Source: an uncultured Eubacteriales bacterium
GTDB lineage: Bacteria; Bacillota; Clostridia; Oscillospirales; Oscillospiraceae
NCBI GenBank assembly: GCA_900317905.1
Contig: ONIN01000001.1
Span: 186,001-250,000 of the forward strand
Length of the DNA: 64,000 bases
Direction of reading: 5' to 3'
Part shown: positions 51,070 through 61,349 of the stretch, one piece after another
Layout of the letters: every line of letters starts with the position of its first letter
How positions within the stretch are numbered: the stretch's first letter is position 1
The notes under the pieces: model-generated
The model's database searches: none
Told to the model about the DNA's origin: nothing
The model's input: the letters and a program-made list of their open reading frames with translations, nothing else
Made by a program: the position numbers and the translations under genes

Positions 51070-52104
51070 TTAGTTTCCCTTCAGTTGACGCTTGCGGGCA
51101 AGGTTCACCATGCCGTCTGGCATATCATCCAGATTCAGCAGCATCTTGCCGCCGCCGAAGGCAGTGCAGGAGACTGCGTCCTCTACCACTACGGTGGGAA
51201 TGCCGGTGTCCTTCTGGACGATGGTATCGAAGCCGTAGATCAAGCTGCCGCCGCCGGACATCAGGATGCCGTTCTGGCCCACATCGGAAGCCAACTCCGG
51301 TGGCGTCTCCTCCAGAACCATATGGATGGCCTCGAGAATGGTCTCGGCAGGCTCCCGGATGGCTTCGATCAGCTCTGTGGAGGTGAGCCGTACGGATTTT
51401 GGCAGACCGGTGAGAATGTCACGGCCTCTCACTTCCTCCAGACCGACTTCCGGACGCTGTACCAGACAGCCAATGCTGATTTTGACCTCTTCCGCCGTCC
51501 GTTTACCGATCAGCACGTTGTGCTTCCGCCGGACATAGCGGATGATGGCCTCATCAAAGGCGTCGCCTGCGACCTTGATGGACTTGCACTCCACCACGCC
51601 GCCCAGGGAAACCACAGCGATTTCCGTGGTGCCGCCGCCGATGTCGATGACCATGTGGCCGTCCGGCTTGGAAATGTCCACACCGGCGCCGGCAGCAGTC
51701 GCCACGGCGGACTCCACCAGATAGACCTTTCTTGCGCCGGCCTCGATGACTGCGTCGATGACGTTGCGTTCCTCTACGCCGGTGATGCTGCTGGGCACCG
51801 TCACCAGAACTCTGGGCTTAAAGAGGCTGAAGGAGGTGATTCGTCCCAACATCTCGTGGAGCATGGCGGCCGTCATGTCATAGTCGGAGATGACACCGTT
51901 CTGGATCGGGTGAATGGCGACGATGTTGGCCGGGGTACGTCCCAGCATCTTTTGTGCCTCCTGGCCCACCTTCAGCAGGCGTCCGGTATACTTGTCCACC
52001 GCCACAATGGAGGGCTCCCGCAGGGTGATGCCCTTGCCGCGGACATAAATCAGCAGATTGCTGGTGCCAAGGTCGATGGCAATGTCGCGTTCAAAAATCA
52101 ACAT
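51070..52104 (-). CDS. mreB: Rod shape-determining protein MreB/Mbl
   Basis: This actin-like filament protein guides lateral wall synthesis. The actin-fold motifs are present: phosphate 1 DLGTSNLLIY, VESAVATAAGAG, phosphate 2 DIGGGTTEIAV and GILMSGGGSLIYG. The absence of mreC/mreD beside it suggests the Mbl or MreBH type rather than the founding mreB. GGAGGAACAG precedes the ATG. The 344-residue length is normal. The gene appears to have its own transcript between comF and yajC. Confidence 0.95.
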   Translation of the reverse strand: MLIFERDIAIDLGTSNLLIYVRGKGITLREPSIVAVDKYTGRLLKVGQEAQKMLGRTPANIVAIHPIQNGVISDYDMTAAMLHEMLGRITSFSLFKPRVLVTVPSSITGVEERNVIDAVIEAGARKVYLVESAVATAAGAGVDISKPDGHMVIDIGGGTTEIAVVSLGGVVECKSIKVAGDAFDEAIIRYVRRKHNVLIGKRTAEEVKISIGCLVQRPEVGLEEVRGRDILTGLPKSVRLTSTELIEAIREPAETILEAIHMVLEETPPELASDVGQNGILMSGGGSLIYGFDTIVQKDTGIPTVVVEDAVSCTAFGGGKMLLNLDDMPDGMVNLARKRQLKGN

Positions 52105-52152
52105 AAGCTGTTCCTCCGTATATCACAGGATCAGGATTCCTGTTAGTTTCAT

Positions 52153-52794
52153 TTAATCTCGTGCTCGCGCCACTGCGGCGCAGTAGACCGCATCCGCTCC
52201 GGCGAGACCGAGGGTTTTGGCGCACTCCCGCACCGTGGAGCCGGTGGTAACGATGTCATCAATCAAAAGGATGCTTCTTCCCTGCACCAACTCCGGTTTC
52301 AAAACGCTGTAAGCACCTGCAATGTTGGCTCTGCGCTTTTCCGCACTGCCGGTACCGGATTGCGGCTGGGTGTTGCGGATTTTTCTCAAAACCGGCTCTG
52401 CCTTCAGATTCATTTCCTTCGCAACTGCTTTTGCCAGCAGCTCCGACTGATCGTATCCCCGCTCCCGCAGCCGCTTCCGGCTTACCGGAACCCAGGAAAG
52501 GACATCAAACTTGTCCGAAATGGTTTGCCGGATGCAGTCTGCCACCAGCGGCGCGTAGGCTTTGGCATAGCCGGTGCAGCCATCAAACTTGTACCGCCGC
52601 AGCGAATCACGTACATCCTTTTCATAATAAAGCGGCGCAACGCACTGTGTGACAAACTCAATTATTTGTTTTCCGTAGTCTTTCGTGAAAGGCAGTTGAG
52701 CTTCACATGAGCAGCAAATCCGTACAGACCCATCTTTGACAAATTTATGACAGAATGCGCATCTGGGAGGATAGAGCAAATCCAGTAAGATCAT
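52153..52794 (-). CDS. comF: ComF family phosphoribosyltransferase-like protein
   Basis: This is a ComF-type protein with a four-Cys zinc finger (CAFC ... CCSC, residues about 12-32) and a phosphoribosyltransferase domain with the PRPP motif LLIDDIVTTGST near the C-terminus. ERGYDQSELLA and NTQPQSG are further family motifs. In naturally transformable bacteria ComF helps ssDNA uptake. The ATG at 52,794 overlaps the recD2 stop as ATGA, linking it to the helicase. 213 residues. Confidence 0.93.
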   Translation of the reverse strand: MILLDLLYPPRCAFCHKFVKDGSVRICCSCEAQLPFTKDYGKQIIEFVTQCVAPLYYEKDVRDSLRRYKFDGCTGYAKAYAPLVADCIRQTISDKFDVLSWVPVSRKRLRERGYDQSELLAKAVAKEMNLKAEPVLRKIRNTQPQSGTGSAEKRRANIAGAYSVLKPELVQGRSILLIDDIVTTGSTVRECAKTLGLAGADAVYCAAVARARD

Positions 52795-55058
52795 CGACTC
52801 TGCCCGCACTCTCCGCACATCCGTGCCCGAAGACCGCTGTAACGTCTCCCCTGCCGGTTCTGATCGATCATGCGGTCGGCGATCTCCGGCTCACCCACGG
52901 CGATCAGAAGAGATTTGGCGCGAGTTATGGCCGTATAGAGCACACTCCGAGTCAGGAGCATGGGGCCGGCCCTGCCAACTGACAGGATCACGGCACGATA
53001 TTCACTGCCCTGGGATTTGTGGACGGTCATGGCCCAGGCGTGCTCCAGCTCATTGAGCTGTTCAAAACCGTATGTGGCATACTTACCGTCGTAATCCACC
53101 ACCAGGGATTCGGTGGCGCGGTCGATGCTGAGGATCTGTCCCACATCCCCGTTAAAGACGCCCAGACCACAGGTGAGGCCGCCGGGAGTCTTGAGCATGA
53201 TGTCATAGTCATTCCGAATCTGCATGACCCGGTCGCCCTCACGGAAGACGACATCTCCGAAGCTGTATTCCGTCTTTTTCTCATCCTTGGGATTCAGTAC
53301 CGCCTGCAGTCTGGCGTTCAGCGCCACGGAACCCAGCTCCCGTTTTCGGGTGGGTGTCAGCACCTGGATCTCTGTGGCAGGAATGCCCATTTTCTCCGGC
53401 AGGCGCTTGGAACAGAGCTCCACAATGGTCTCCACTGCCTTCTCCGGATCATTCCGGCGCAAGAAGAAGAAGTCTCCCTGATTTTTGGCCAGCGGCGGAT
53501 GTTCACCGCGGTTGATGGCATGGGCGTAGGAGATGATCTGACTTCCCGCGGACTGGCGGAAAATCTCCGTCAGCCGGATGGTTGGAACCCTTTCAGAACG
53601 GATCACATCTGCAAACATACAGCCCGGTCCTACGGAGGGAAGCTGATCGGCGTCGCCCACCAGAACCAGACGGCATTCCGGCGGCAGTGCCTGCAGCAGC
53701 GCGCTCATGAGGGAAATGTCCACCATGGAGCACTCGTCCAGAATCACGGCGTCACACTCCAGTGGTTCTTCTTCATCGTGACCGAATACGATGCTTTGAC
53801 GGTCTTCGGAAATTCCGGCACCCAGAAGCCGATGGATGGTCTGGGCATTCTGGCCGGTGAGCTCACTCATCCGCTTGGCAGCCCGTCCGGTAGGGGCGGC
53901 CAGCAGCGTCTCCAGGCGGAGGCTTTCAAACAGAGCCAGAATCGCCCGGATGGAAGTTGTTTTGCCGGTTCCCGGGCCACCGGTGATGGCAATCACCTGA
54001 TGGCGACAGGCAAGAGCAATGGCCTCCTTCTGCTGCTCGGCCAACTGGATCTCCAGCTGGTTTTCGATCTTTGCTGCAATGGCGTCAAAATCCTGATCGT
54101 AGCGATAGGTCTCCTCCGCCATCATCAGCAGGCGGCGGGACACTTCGCACTCATCCTCATGGATCCTGGCGAGATAGCACCCCTCCACGTTGGCCACCCG
54201 CTCACAAACGATGGCGCCAAGTTTGATTTGCTCATCCAGGCTCATCTCCACCAGAGTCTCCGGGACGTTGATCAGCTGTGCCGTAGCGGCGGCGAGCTTG
54301 TTTCTGGGAATGAAGCAATGCCCGTTTCTGGCATTGTAGCTGAGTTCAAACTCAGCGGCAGCCGCCACACGCTCCGGACTGTCTCCGGCAAACCCGTGAT
54401 TGAGCGCAAGAGCATCGGCCTCCGCAAAGGTGGCGCCGATCAAATCAGAGGCGAGGATGTAGGGGTTCTCCTCCACCATCCCCATGGCGCGATCACCAAA
54501 GTATTGATACATCCTTACCGCGACCACCGGACGGATGGAGGCGGCAGCCAGAAGCTCAATGAGCCTGCGCAGACCTACCTGCTGTCGGAACTGTTTGGAG
54601 ATCTCCTTGGCCTTCTGGTTGGAGATTCCTTTGATCTCTGATAGCAGTTCCGGATGAAACTCCAGCACATTCAGTGTGTCGTTGCCGAAGCGATTCACCA
54701 GCATGGAGGCGGTGGCGGGGCCGATGCCCTTTACGGTACGTCCGGAGAGATAGCGATAGATGGCCTCAGCGGTCTCCGGCATGGTGCGCTCGGTGTATTC
54801 TGCCTTAAATTGTTCCCCGTGGGCAGGGTGTTTTACCCAGGTACCCACAGCGGTCATCAACTCACCCGGCGCGGCGTAGGGGATGCAGCCCAGCACCGTG
54901 GCCTGGCTGCCATCGTCTACATCCATGCGCAGGATCGCGTAGCCGTTTTCCTCGTTCTGATAAATGACAGAGGCAATGCTCCCGCTGAGCTCGGTCAAAT
55001 TTTCAGATTGCGGTTCCTCCACGGGTTCACTCCCTCTCAACGAATCGAATGTGTTCAC
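52791..55058 (-). CDS. recD2: RecD2-type ATP-dependent helicase
   Basis: This is an SF1B 5'-3' DNA helicase of the RecD2 type that works without RecBC. The N-terminal OB-like and helix-hairpin-helix region (GIGPATASMLVNRFG) precedes Walker A GGPGTGKTTS (motif I), AAPTGRAAKRM (Ia), DECSMVD (II), GDADQLPSVG (III) and TVHKSQGSE (V/VI). At 755 residues it is the right size. The ATG at 55,058 has GGAG seven bases upstream and lies 32 bp inside the upstream small gene. It is coupled to comF. Confidence 0.95.
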   Translation of the reverse strand: MNTFDSLRGSEPVEEPQSENLTELSGSIASVIYQNEENGYAILRMDVDDGSQATVLGCIPYAAPGELMTAVGTWVKHPAHGEQFKAEYTERTMPETAEAIYRYLSGRTVKGIGPATASMLVNRFGNDTLNVLEFHPELLSEIKGISNQKAKEISKQFRQQVGLRRLIELLAAASIRPVVAVRMYQYFGDRAMGMVEENPYILASDLIGATFAEADALALNHGFAGDSPERVAAAAEFELSYNARNGHCFIPRNKLAAATAQLINVPETLVEMSLDEQIKLGAIVCERVANVEGCYLARIHEDECEVSRRLLMMAEETYRYDQDFDAIAAKIENQLEIQLAEQQKEAIALACRHQVIAITGGPGTGKTTSIRAILALFESLRLETLLAAPTGRAAKRMSELTGQNAQTIHRLLGAGISEDRQSIVFGHDEEEPLECDAVILDECSMVDISLMSALLQALPPECRLVLVGDADQLPSVGPGCMFADVIRSERVPTIRLTEIFRQSAGSQIISYAHAINRGEHPPLAKNQGDFFFLRRNDPEKAVETIVELCSKRLPEKMGIPATEIQVLTPTRKRELGSVALNARLQAVLNPKDEKKTEYSFGDVVFREGDRVMQIRNDYDIMLKTPGGLTCGLGVFNGDVGQILSIDRATESLVVDYDGKYATYGFEQLNELEHAWAMTVHKSQGSEYRAVILSVGRAGPMLLTRSVLYTAITRAKSLLIAVGEPEIADRMIDQNRQGRRYSGLRARMCGECGQSR

Positions 55059-55329
55059 TCCGGCAAAAGGTTTGTGCCAGAGCTCTGGCCTCTGCTGTGA
55101 GGCCCAGATCGCGCACCATGATTTCAGCGCGCAGGAATTGATTGTTTCGCAGCCAGAGCAGGTCTTTCAATAATGTTTCCAGCTCCGGCGCGTCATTGTT
55201 TGCGTCCACCACAACAGAAAGCGCGGTGTTCTCTCCGGGCTCGGCTGCATGGAGCCTGCATTTCAAAAGCAGAACCAGGCATCCCAGCAGCAGTGCCAGA
55301 AGCAGCGTGTAGATCAGATTCCATTCCAT
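55027..55329 (-). CDS. Small single-helix membrane protein
   Basis: The family is not recognised. The 100-residue protein has one N-terminal helix (about residues 5-23) and a soluble part with VVVDANNDAPELETLL and LLWLRNNQFLRAEIMVRDLG, a strand-helix pattern that loosely recalls the start of a GT-A glycosyltransferase fold, but without catalytic motifs. It overlaps recD2 by 32 bp, so it is probably cotranscribed and translated just ahead of the helicase. A GGGAGGGG ribosome binding site lies upstream. Confidence 0.7.
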   Translation of the reverse strand: MEWNLIYTLLLALLLGCLVLLLKCRLHAAEPGENTALSVVVDANNDAPELETLLKDLLWLRNNQFLRAEIMVRDLGLTAEARALAQTFCRSEHIRFVERE

Positions 55330-55373
55330 AGAATCCCCTCCCGCGGCAGTCTATGCCGAAGGCGGTAAACTGG

Positions 55374-58196
55374 TCACAGAACGGATTTCAGAAACTGACC
55401 GGTGAAGCTCTCTTCACAGGCGGCGCATTCCTCCGGCGTGCCGGAAAAGACCACATAGCCGCCCTGATCGCCGCCCTCGGGGCCGAGATCAATGATATGA
55501 TCGGCAACCTTGATGACGTGGAGGTTGTGTTCGATGACAACCACAGTATTGCCGGCGTCGGTGAGCTTCATGAGCATATCCGTCAGCCGGTGAACGTCCG
55601 CGATGTGCAGACCGGTGGTGGGCTCGTCCAGTACGTAGATGGTCTTTCCGGTGCTCTTTCGGCTCAGCTCGGTGGCCAGCTTGATTCGCTGGGCCTCACC
55701 GCCGGAGAGCGTGGTGGCGGGCTGCCCCAGCTTCACGTAGCCGAGACCCACATCGTAGAGCGTCTGGAGCCGATCCCGGATCTTCTGCTGGTTCTGGAAG
55801 AACTCCAGCGCCTCCTCGATGGTCATGTCCAGCACTTCTGCGATGTTTTTCCCTTTGAAGCGCACCTCCAGGGTCTCACGGTTGTAGCGAGCGCCGTGGC
55901 AGACCTCGCATGGGACGTACACATCCGGAAGAAAGTGCATCTCGATTTTCAGCAGACCGTCGCCGGCGCAGGCTTCACAGCGACCGCCGCGGACATTGAA
56001 GGAGAACCGTCCCGGGCCATAGCCGCGCAGTTTCGCGTCCTGGGTGGAGCTGAACAGATGGCGGATATCATCAAAGAGCCCGGTGTAGGTAGCCGGATTG
56101 GATCGCGGTGAGCGACCAATGGGGCTCTGATCGATGGCGATGATCTTGTCCACATATTCGATGCCTTCAATATCGTCGCACTTTCCCGGTCTGGTCTTGG
56201 CACGCTGGAGTTCAGCCGCCAGCTTTTTATAGAGAATCTCGTTGATCAGAGAAGATTTGCCGCTGCCGGAGACGCCGGTGACACAGGTCATGACGCCCAG
56301 GGGAATGCTGACGTCGATGTGCTTCAGGTTATTGTGGCTGGCGCCACGGATCAGCAGTTCGTGGCCGTTCCCCTTCCGGCGTTCGGTCGGAACCGGGATA
56401 AAGCGCTTCCCGGAGAGATACTGCCCGGTGACAGAATTCTCACAGCTACAGATCTCTTCGGCAGTCCCCTGGGCCACCACGTTGCCGCCGTGGATCCCTG
56501 CGCCGGGACCGATGTCGATGATATGGTCGGCGGCCCGCATGGTATCCTCATCGTGCTCTACAACGATCAGGGTATTGCCCAGGTCCCGCAGACGGCAGAG
56601 GGTTTTCAATAGTTTATCATTGTCCCGCTGGTGCAGACCAATGCTGGGCTCGTCCAGAATATACAGGACCCCCATCAGCGAGGAGCCGATCTGGGTCGCC
56701 AGACGGATGCGCTGGCTCTCACCACCGGAGAGTGTGGAGGCCGTGCGGGAGAGTGTCAGGTACTGCAGACCCACGTCCTGCAAAAACTGCAGTCTCGCCC
56801 GCAACTCTCTCAGGATAGTATCGGCAATCATGGCTTCCTTTTCTGAGAAGGAAACAGAGTTCAGGAAATTCAGTTCCTCCGTGATGGGAAGCTGGGTGAA
56901 ATCCGACAGATTCATGCCGCCCACGGTGACTGCAAGAACTTCCTTCTTCAGTCGGGCACCATTGCAGGTGGGGCATTCGATCTCGGCCATGCTGGCCTCC
57001 AGATCCGTGCGCATGCCGGGACTCTGAGACTCCCGATAGCGGCGCTCCAGGTTGTTCACGATGCCCTCAAAGGGACGGGTCAGGGTGCCGTTTCCGTGAT
57101 CGCTTTCATAGCGGAGATTCAGCTTTTCATCCCCGGTTCCGTAGAAAATCACGTCCTGCGCAGGCTTCGGAATCTCCCGGAAAGGTGTGGTAAGCTTGAA
57201 GCGGTACTTTCTGGCGATCGCCTCGAAGTACATCCGGCTGACGGTGTCCTCTTTCGGCTTTGCCCAGCCGCTGGCCACGATGGCGCCGTCCATCAGGGAC
57301 AGAGACGGATTCGGCACGATCAGACTGGGATCCACCCGAAGCTGGGTACCGAGACCGCTGCAGGTGGGGCATGCGCCGTAGGGATTGTTGAAAGAAAACA
57401 TTCTCGGCGTGATCTCTTCGATGGAGATGCCGCAGTCCTCGCAGGCATAGTTCTGGCTGAACAGCAACTCCTGCTGCAGATCGATCACATCCGCCAGCAC
57501 GATGCCGCCGGAGAGGGCCGAGGCAGTTTCCACCGCGTCGGTCAGGCGCCGGTTCATGTCGGGGCGGATCACCAGACGATCCACCACGATCTCAATGTTG
57601 TGCTTGAGGTTCTTGTCCAGTTTGATCTCTTCCGAGAGATCGTAGATACTCCCATCCACCCGGACACGGACATAGCCGCTGCGGCGGGCATCCTCAAATA
57701 CCTTGGCGTATTCGCCCTTTCTGGCGCGCACCACCGGAGCAAGGATCTGCACCTTGGTGGCTTCCGGCAGGGCCTTGATCTGGTCCACGATCTGATCCAC
57801 AGTCTGCTGGCGAATCTCTTTGCCGCAGTTAGGGCAGTGTGGAATGCCCACACGGGCCCACAGCAGACGCAGATAGTCATAAATCTCTGTCACGGTCCCT
57901 ACCGTAGAGCGGGGATTGTGGCTGGTAGTCTTCTGGTCGATGGAAATGGCCGGGGACATGCCGTCGATGGAGTCCACATCCGGCTTATCCATCTGGCCCA
58001 GGAACATTCTAGCGTAGGACGAGAGACTTTCAATATAACGCCGCTGGCCCTCGGCAAAGATGGTGTCGAAGGCGAGGCTGGATTTTCCCGACCCGGACAG
58101 GCCGGTGATAACGACGAGCTGATCTCTCGGGATCTCCACGTCGATGTTTTTCAGGTTGTTTTCCCGTGCGCCTTTCACGGAGATACTGTCGCGCAT
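55374..58196 (-). CDS. uvrA: Excinuclease ABC subunit A
   Basis: UvrA is the DNA-damage-recognition ATPase of nucleotide excision repair. It has two ABC modules with [12 protein letters not shown] (residues about 31-42) and [11 protein letters not shown] (about 630-640). Signatures [12 protein letters not shown] and [12 protein letters not shown] are intact. Zinc-finger Cys pairs (CEDC ... CPTC; CEAC ... CEVC) are present. At 940 residues it is full length. uvrB and uvrC are not in the window. GGAGGAC precedes the ATG. Confidence 0.99.
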   Translation of the reverse strand: MRDSISVKGARENNLKNIDVEIPRDQLVVITGLSGSGKSSLAFDTIFAEGQRRYIESLSSYARMFLGQMDKPDVDSIDGMSPAISIDQKTTSHNPRSTVGTVTEIYDYLRLLWARVGIPHCPNCGKEIRQQTVDQIVDQIKALPEATKVQILAPVVRARKGEYAKVFEDARRSGYVRVRVDGSIYDLSEEIKLDKNLKHNIEIVVDRLVIRPDMNRRLTDAVETASALSGGIVLADVIDLQQELLFSQNYACEDCGISIEEITPRMFSFNNPYGACPTCSGLGTQLRVDPSLIVPNPSLSLMDGAIVASGWAKPKEDTVSRMYFEAIARKYRFKLTTPFREIPKPAQDVIFYGTGDEKLNLRYESDHGNGTLTRPFEGIVNNLERRYRESQSPGMRTDLEASMAEIECPTCNGARLKKEVLAVTVGGMNLSDFTQLPITEELNFLNSVSFSEKEAMIADTILRELRARLQFLQDVGLQYLTLSRTASTLSGGESQRIRLATQIGSSLMGVLYILDEPSIGLHQRDNDKLLKTLCRLRDLGNTLIVVEHDEDTMRAADHIIDIGPGAGIHGGNVVAQGTAEEICSCENSVTGQYLSGKRFIPVPTERRKGNGHELLIRGASHNNLKHIDVSIPLGVMTCVTGVSGSGKSSLINEILYKKLAAELQRAKTRPGKCDDIEGIEYVDKIIAIDQSPIGRSPRSNPATYTGLFDDIRHLFSSTQDAKLRGYGPGRFSFNVRGGRCEACAGDGLLKIEMHFLPDVYVPCEVCHGARYNRETLEVRFKGKNIAEVLDMTIEEALEFFQNQQKIRDRLQTLYDVGLGYVKLGQPATTLSGGEAQRIKLATELSRKSTGKTIYVLDEPTTGLHIADVHRLTDMLMKLTDAGNTVVVIEHNLHVIKVADHIIDLGPEGGDQGGYVVFSGTPEECAACEESFTGQFLKSVL

Positions 58197-58217
58197 CGTG
58201 TCCTCCTGGGTAATAGT

Positions 58218-58706
58218 TTAATCTATGGTAAGGTCGGCAGTGCTGCCACGTGTGATGTCGATGAGATTTTGAGGTGCTGTCTCCACCTGGGCGCCGATCT
58301 TCCCGGCGCTGACCAGAATGTTCTCCTGCTGAAGGCAGGAAGCGTCAAACACTGTTCCGAACTGCTTTTTCATGCCGATGGGAGAACAGCCGCCGCGGAC
58401 GTATCCGGTGAGCGGGGTCAGTTCGCTGACATGGAGCATGGCGATGGACTTCTCCCCCACCGCCTTGGCGGCTTTTTTGAGATCCAGCTCCCCACAGACC
58501 GGGATGACGAAGACATAGGGCGTTTTGCTGGCGCCTCTGGCAACCAGGGTCTTAAATACCCGCTTCGGCTCCACACCGATCATTCCCGCAACCGTGAGAC
58601 CGTCCACGGCCTCGTCCCCGTGGGGATAGCTGTGGGGCGTGTAAGGAATCTTTTTCTGCTCCAGAACACGCATGACATTGGTTTTGTCTGCGCCCTTTTT
58701 GGCCAT
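58218..58706 (-). CDS. ybaK: YbaK/EbsC family aminoacyl-tRNA deacylase
   Basis: This enzyme probably hydrolyses mischarged Cys-tRNA(Pro). KTLVARG near residue 48 holds the conserved Lys, and GGCSPIGMK is the YbaK-type GxxxPxG loop. The ATG at 58,706 was preferred because GGAG is nine bases upstream; an ATG at 58,715 lies directly on the ribosome binding site. 162 residues. It precedes uvrA by 21 bp, and together with the DtdA-like gene at 61,612 gives the window two translation-proofreading enzymes. Confidence 0.92.
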   Translation of the reverse strand: MAKKGADKTNVMRVLEQKKIPYTPHSYPHGDEAVDGLTVAGMIGVEPKRVFKTLVARGASKTPYVFVIPVCGELDLKKAAKAVGEKSIAMLHVSELTPLTGYVRGGCSPIGMKKQFGTVFDASCLQQENILVSAGKIGAQVETAPQNLIDITRGSTADLTID

Positions 58707-58803
58707 GGAAATCATCTCCGATCAGCAGACATATGATAACAACTTATTATATCGAATTTCACAGCAGGATTCAAGAAGAAAGCGTAAACTTTTTTATATA
58801 GAA

Positions 58804-58837
58804 TCAGACCATCGGCAAATCCATGCCAATGGTCTGA
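58804..58837 (-). terminator. Terminator after RNase P RNA
   Basis: A long stem (TCAGACCAT with ATGGTCTGA, extended by GGCA/TGCC with one mismatch) directly follows the RNA 3' end on the minus strand. Confidence 0.8.
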
Positions 58838-59190
58838 AGATGAGCGGATCTATAAGCCGGGTTCTGTAATCGACAGCCATCTATCTAGGCGCACCGTTGC
58901 CGATGCGCTCCAGCCACCTCCTCGGGACGGCCGGGCCGGCCATATGTCCCTCCACGGTGTTGCTCCGGATAGAGTTTACATCACCGCACTGTCTCCAGCC
59001 GGCGCGTGCGCTCTTACCGCACGTTTCCACCCTTACCCGGCAGGAACTGCCGGGCGGTATCTCTCTGTTGCACTTGTCCGAGGGTTACCCCTGGCGGGCG
59101 TTACCCGTTATCCTTGCCCTGTGGAGCCCGGACTTTCCTCACGCGCAGCCTTTCGACTTGCGCCCGCGGCTGTCCGACCCGCTCGATTTG
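58838..59190 (-). ncRNA. rnpB: RNase P RNA, bacterial class A-like
   Basis: This RNA is the catalytic subunit of RNase P, which removes tRNA 5' leaders. The minus strand carries the universal blocks: GAGGAAAGTCCGGGCTCC near the 5' side, CACAGGGCAAGGATAACGG (P3/P4 area), GGTAAGGGTGGAAACGTGCG and the 3' ACAGAACCCGGCTTATAG. The 5' and 3' ends pair as P1 (GAGCGGGTC with GATCCGCTC, one G-U). A terminator follows. Exact ends are approximate to within a few bases. Confidence 0.96.
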
Positions 59191-59238
59191 CTATTGTACG
59201 CATTTTCAGGTGATTCGTCAAGAGAAAACCGGAGGAAA

Positions 59239-59850
59239 TCATCCTTCCTTCGTTTTGCTATAAAGGCAGCCACAGTATTCCTGCCGATAAAGACCATACT
59301 GTTTTGAGAGCTCAATGCTGCGCTTGTAGCCCTCCCGCTTCTTGAAATCCGACGGCAGGAAAGGTACGCCGTACCGCTCCCCAAGCGCCGCGCCGATTTT
59401 ATTCAATCGTTCTGCGTCCTTATGGGGAGAGACGGTCAAGGTAGTGCAAAACCAGTCGAAGCCCTGCTCCTTTGCAAGCTTCGCCGTCTGCTCCAATCGA
59501 AGCCGGAAACAGACCGTGCACCGGGCGCCGCCCTCCGGTTCCTTCTCCAAACCCTTTACCGCAGTGTCATAGGCTTCCCCGTCGTAATCGCACTCCAGAA
59601 TTTTGACCTCCGTGGGCGTGGGAAGCTGCGCGATGATCCGACGCTGGTTTTCCAGTCGGAGGTCGTATTCCGCTTTCGGCTGGATGTTGGGGTTGTAATA
59701 CAGCACCGTCACCTGAAAGTGCGGCGTCAATGCCTCCAGCACGTAGCTGCTGCAGGGGCCGCAGCAGCTTTGCAGCAGAAGGGTAGGCTTCTCCCCTTCC
59801 GGAATCGCTGCCACCACGGCGTCCATTTTCTTTTGATAGTTTTCTTTCAT
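59239..59850 (-). CDS. queH: Epoxyqueuosine reductase QueH
   Basis: QueH reduces epoxyqueuosine in tRNA to queuosine, replacing QueG in many bacteria. It has the N-terminal CCGPCSSY motif, YYNPNIQP, RCTVCFRLRL and the C-terminal EYCGCLYS; the Cys pairs hold an iron-sulfur cluster and a second metal. 203 residues is typical. With tgt and queA in this window, three of the last four steps to queuosine are present. It lies downstream of cysS after a short hairpin. Confidence 0.93.
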   Translation of the reverse strand: MKENYQKKMDAVVAAIPEGEKPTLLLQSCCGPCSSYVLEALTPHFQVTVLYYNPNIQPKAEYDLRLENQRRIIAQLPTPTEVKILECDYDGEAYDTAVKGLEKEPEGGARCTVCFRLRLEQTAKLAKEQGFDWFCTTLTVSPHKDAERLNKIGAALGERYGVPFLPSDFKKREGYKRSIELSKQYGLYRQEYCGCLYSKTKEG

Positions 59851-59867
59851 AAACCCATATTAATGGA

Positions 59868-59900
59868 CGGAGTGTGAAGCGCTCTTCACTCCACACTCCG
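59868..59900 (-). terminator. Hairpin between cysS and queH
   Basis: CGGAGTGTG and CACACTCCG form a 9-bp stem with a 15-base loop in the 65-bp gap. There is no T-tract, so read-through into queH is likely. Confidence 0.5.
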
Positions 59901-59915
59901 AATCTCGAAACGCGA

Positions 59916-61325
59916 TTATGCTTTCTTCCACTTGACGCCCTGGGGAGTATCCTCCAGAATAATGCCCTGCGCCTTCAGCTCATCGCGGATGCGGTCGGCT
60001 TCGGCCCAGTTCTTCTCCTTGCGGGCAGCCTGACGGGCAGCGATCTTCTCCTCGATCTCCTTGGCGAAGTCGTCGTCCGCAGAAGCCTCCTCGAAGGGGA
60101 TGCCCAGCACGTCGCAGAGCTCCAGGAAGATGGCGCGGCAGCCATCGGCCAGCGCCTTGGTGGGATCGGAGGCCGGAGAGACGGCGGAGTTGATCTCACG
60201 CACCATCTCAAAGATAACGGAGATGGCGTCGGCGGTATTGAAGTCATCATCCATGACCGCGTCGAACTTCTCACGGTACTTGCCGAGGCTCTCCACAAAA
60301 GCGGCGTCCTCAGCGGAAATCTCTCCGTCCCTGCCGTTCTGCACGAAGAAGTCCAGATTGCTCTTGGCGGTGCGCAGGCGCTCCAGTGCGGCCTTGGCCT
60401 GCATGAGGATCTCGCCGGAGTAGTTCAGCGGGCTGCGGTAGTGGCTCATGAGCATGAACATGCGAATGCAGTCATAGCCGTAAGCTTCAGCGGCCTCGCG
60501 GACGGTGAAGAAGTTGCCCAGAGACTTGGACATCTTCTTGTTGTCGATGTTGATGAAGCCGTTGTGGATCCAGTAATTGACGAATTTGCAGCCGTTGGCG
60601 GCCTCAGACTGGGCGATCTCGTTTTCGTGGTGCGGGAAGGTCAGGTCGCTGCCGCCGCAGTGGATGTCGATGGTCTTGCCCAGATAGCGGTTGGACATGG
60701 CGGAGCACTCGATGTGCCAGCCGGGACGGCCGTGGCCCCAGGGGGACTCCCAGGAGGGCTCACCGGGCTTGGCAGCCTTCCACAGCGCGAAGTCCAGGGG
60801 ATTCTCTTTGATGTCGTTGACGTCGATGCGGGCGCCGGACTGGAGATCCTCGATGGGCTGGTGGCTGAGCTTGCCGTAATCCTTGAACTTCAGGGTGCGG
60901 TAATAGACATCGCCCTGCACCTCGTAGGCGTAACCCTTTTCGATCAGGGTCTCGATGATTTCAATGATCTGCTGGATGTTCTCGGTGGCTTTCGGATGCA
61001 CCGTAGCGGCGCGGACACCCAGAGCCTGGGCGTCGACGAAATACTCCTCAATATACTTCTTCGCCACTTCCTCAGAGGTAATGCCCTCCTCATTGGCTCG
61101 ATTGATGATCTTATCATCCACATCGGTGAAGTTCTGCACGAAGGTCACTTCGTAGCCGCGGTACTCCAGATAGCGGCGCAGCACGTCGAACATGATGATC
61201 GGACGCGCGTTGCCCACATGGATGTAGTTATACACCGTGGGGCCGCAGGCGTACATGCGAACCTTGCCCTCTTCAATGGGAACGAATTCTTCCTTCTGCA
61301 TGGTCATGTCGTTATAAAACTTCAT
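59916..61325 (-). CDS. cysS: Cysteinyl-tRNA synthetase
   Basis: This enzyme charges tRNA-Cys. It has CGPTVYNYIHVGNAR (zinc Cys and HIGH-type motif), HCGGSDLTFPHHENE (zinc ligands) and KMSKSLGN (KMSKS loop). The start is ATG at 61,325 (MKFYNDM) with TGGAGG upstream; the open frame continues 46 codons back through the T-box, where it cannot be coding. 469 residues is normal. It is under control of a cysteine T-box. Confidence 0.97.
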   Translation of the reverse strand: MKFYNDMTMQKEEFVPIEEGKVRMYACGPTVYNYIHVGNARPIIMFDVLRRYLEYRGYEVTFVQNFTDVDDKIINRANEEGITSEEVAKKYIEEYFVDAQALGVRAATVHPKATENIQQIIEIIETLIEKGYAYEVQGDVYYRTLKFKDYGKLSHQPIEDLQSGARIDVNDIKENPLDFALWKAAKPGEPSWESPWGHGRPGWHIECSAMSNRYLGKTIDIHCGGSDLTFPHHENEIAQSEAANGCKFVNYWIHNGFINIDNKKMSKSLGNFFTVREAAEAYGYDCIRMFMLMSHYRSPLNYSGEILMQAKAALERLRTAKSNLDFFVQNGRDGEISAEDAAFVESLGKYREKFDAVMDDDFNTADAISVIFEMVREINSAVSPASDPTKALADGCRAIFLELCDVLGIPFEEASADDDFAKEIEEKIAARQAARKEKNWAEADRIRDELKAQGIILEDTPQGVKWKKA

Positions 61326-61349
61326 GGAAATAAACCTCCAAATAAAAAT

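Noticed and set aside
59139-59384. Short open frames in the RNase P RNA region
   Set aside because: They arise from the structured GC-rich RNA gene and its flank, with no protein family features.
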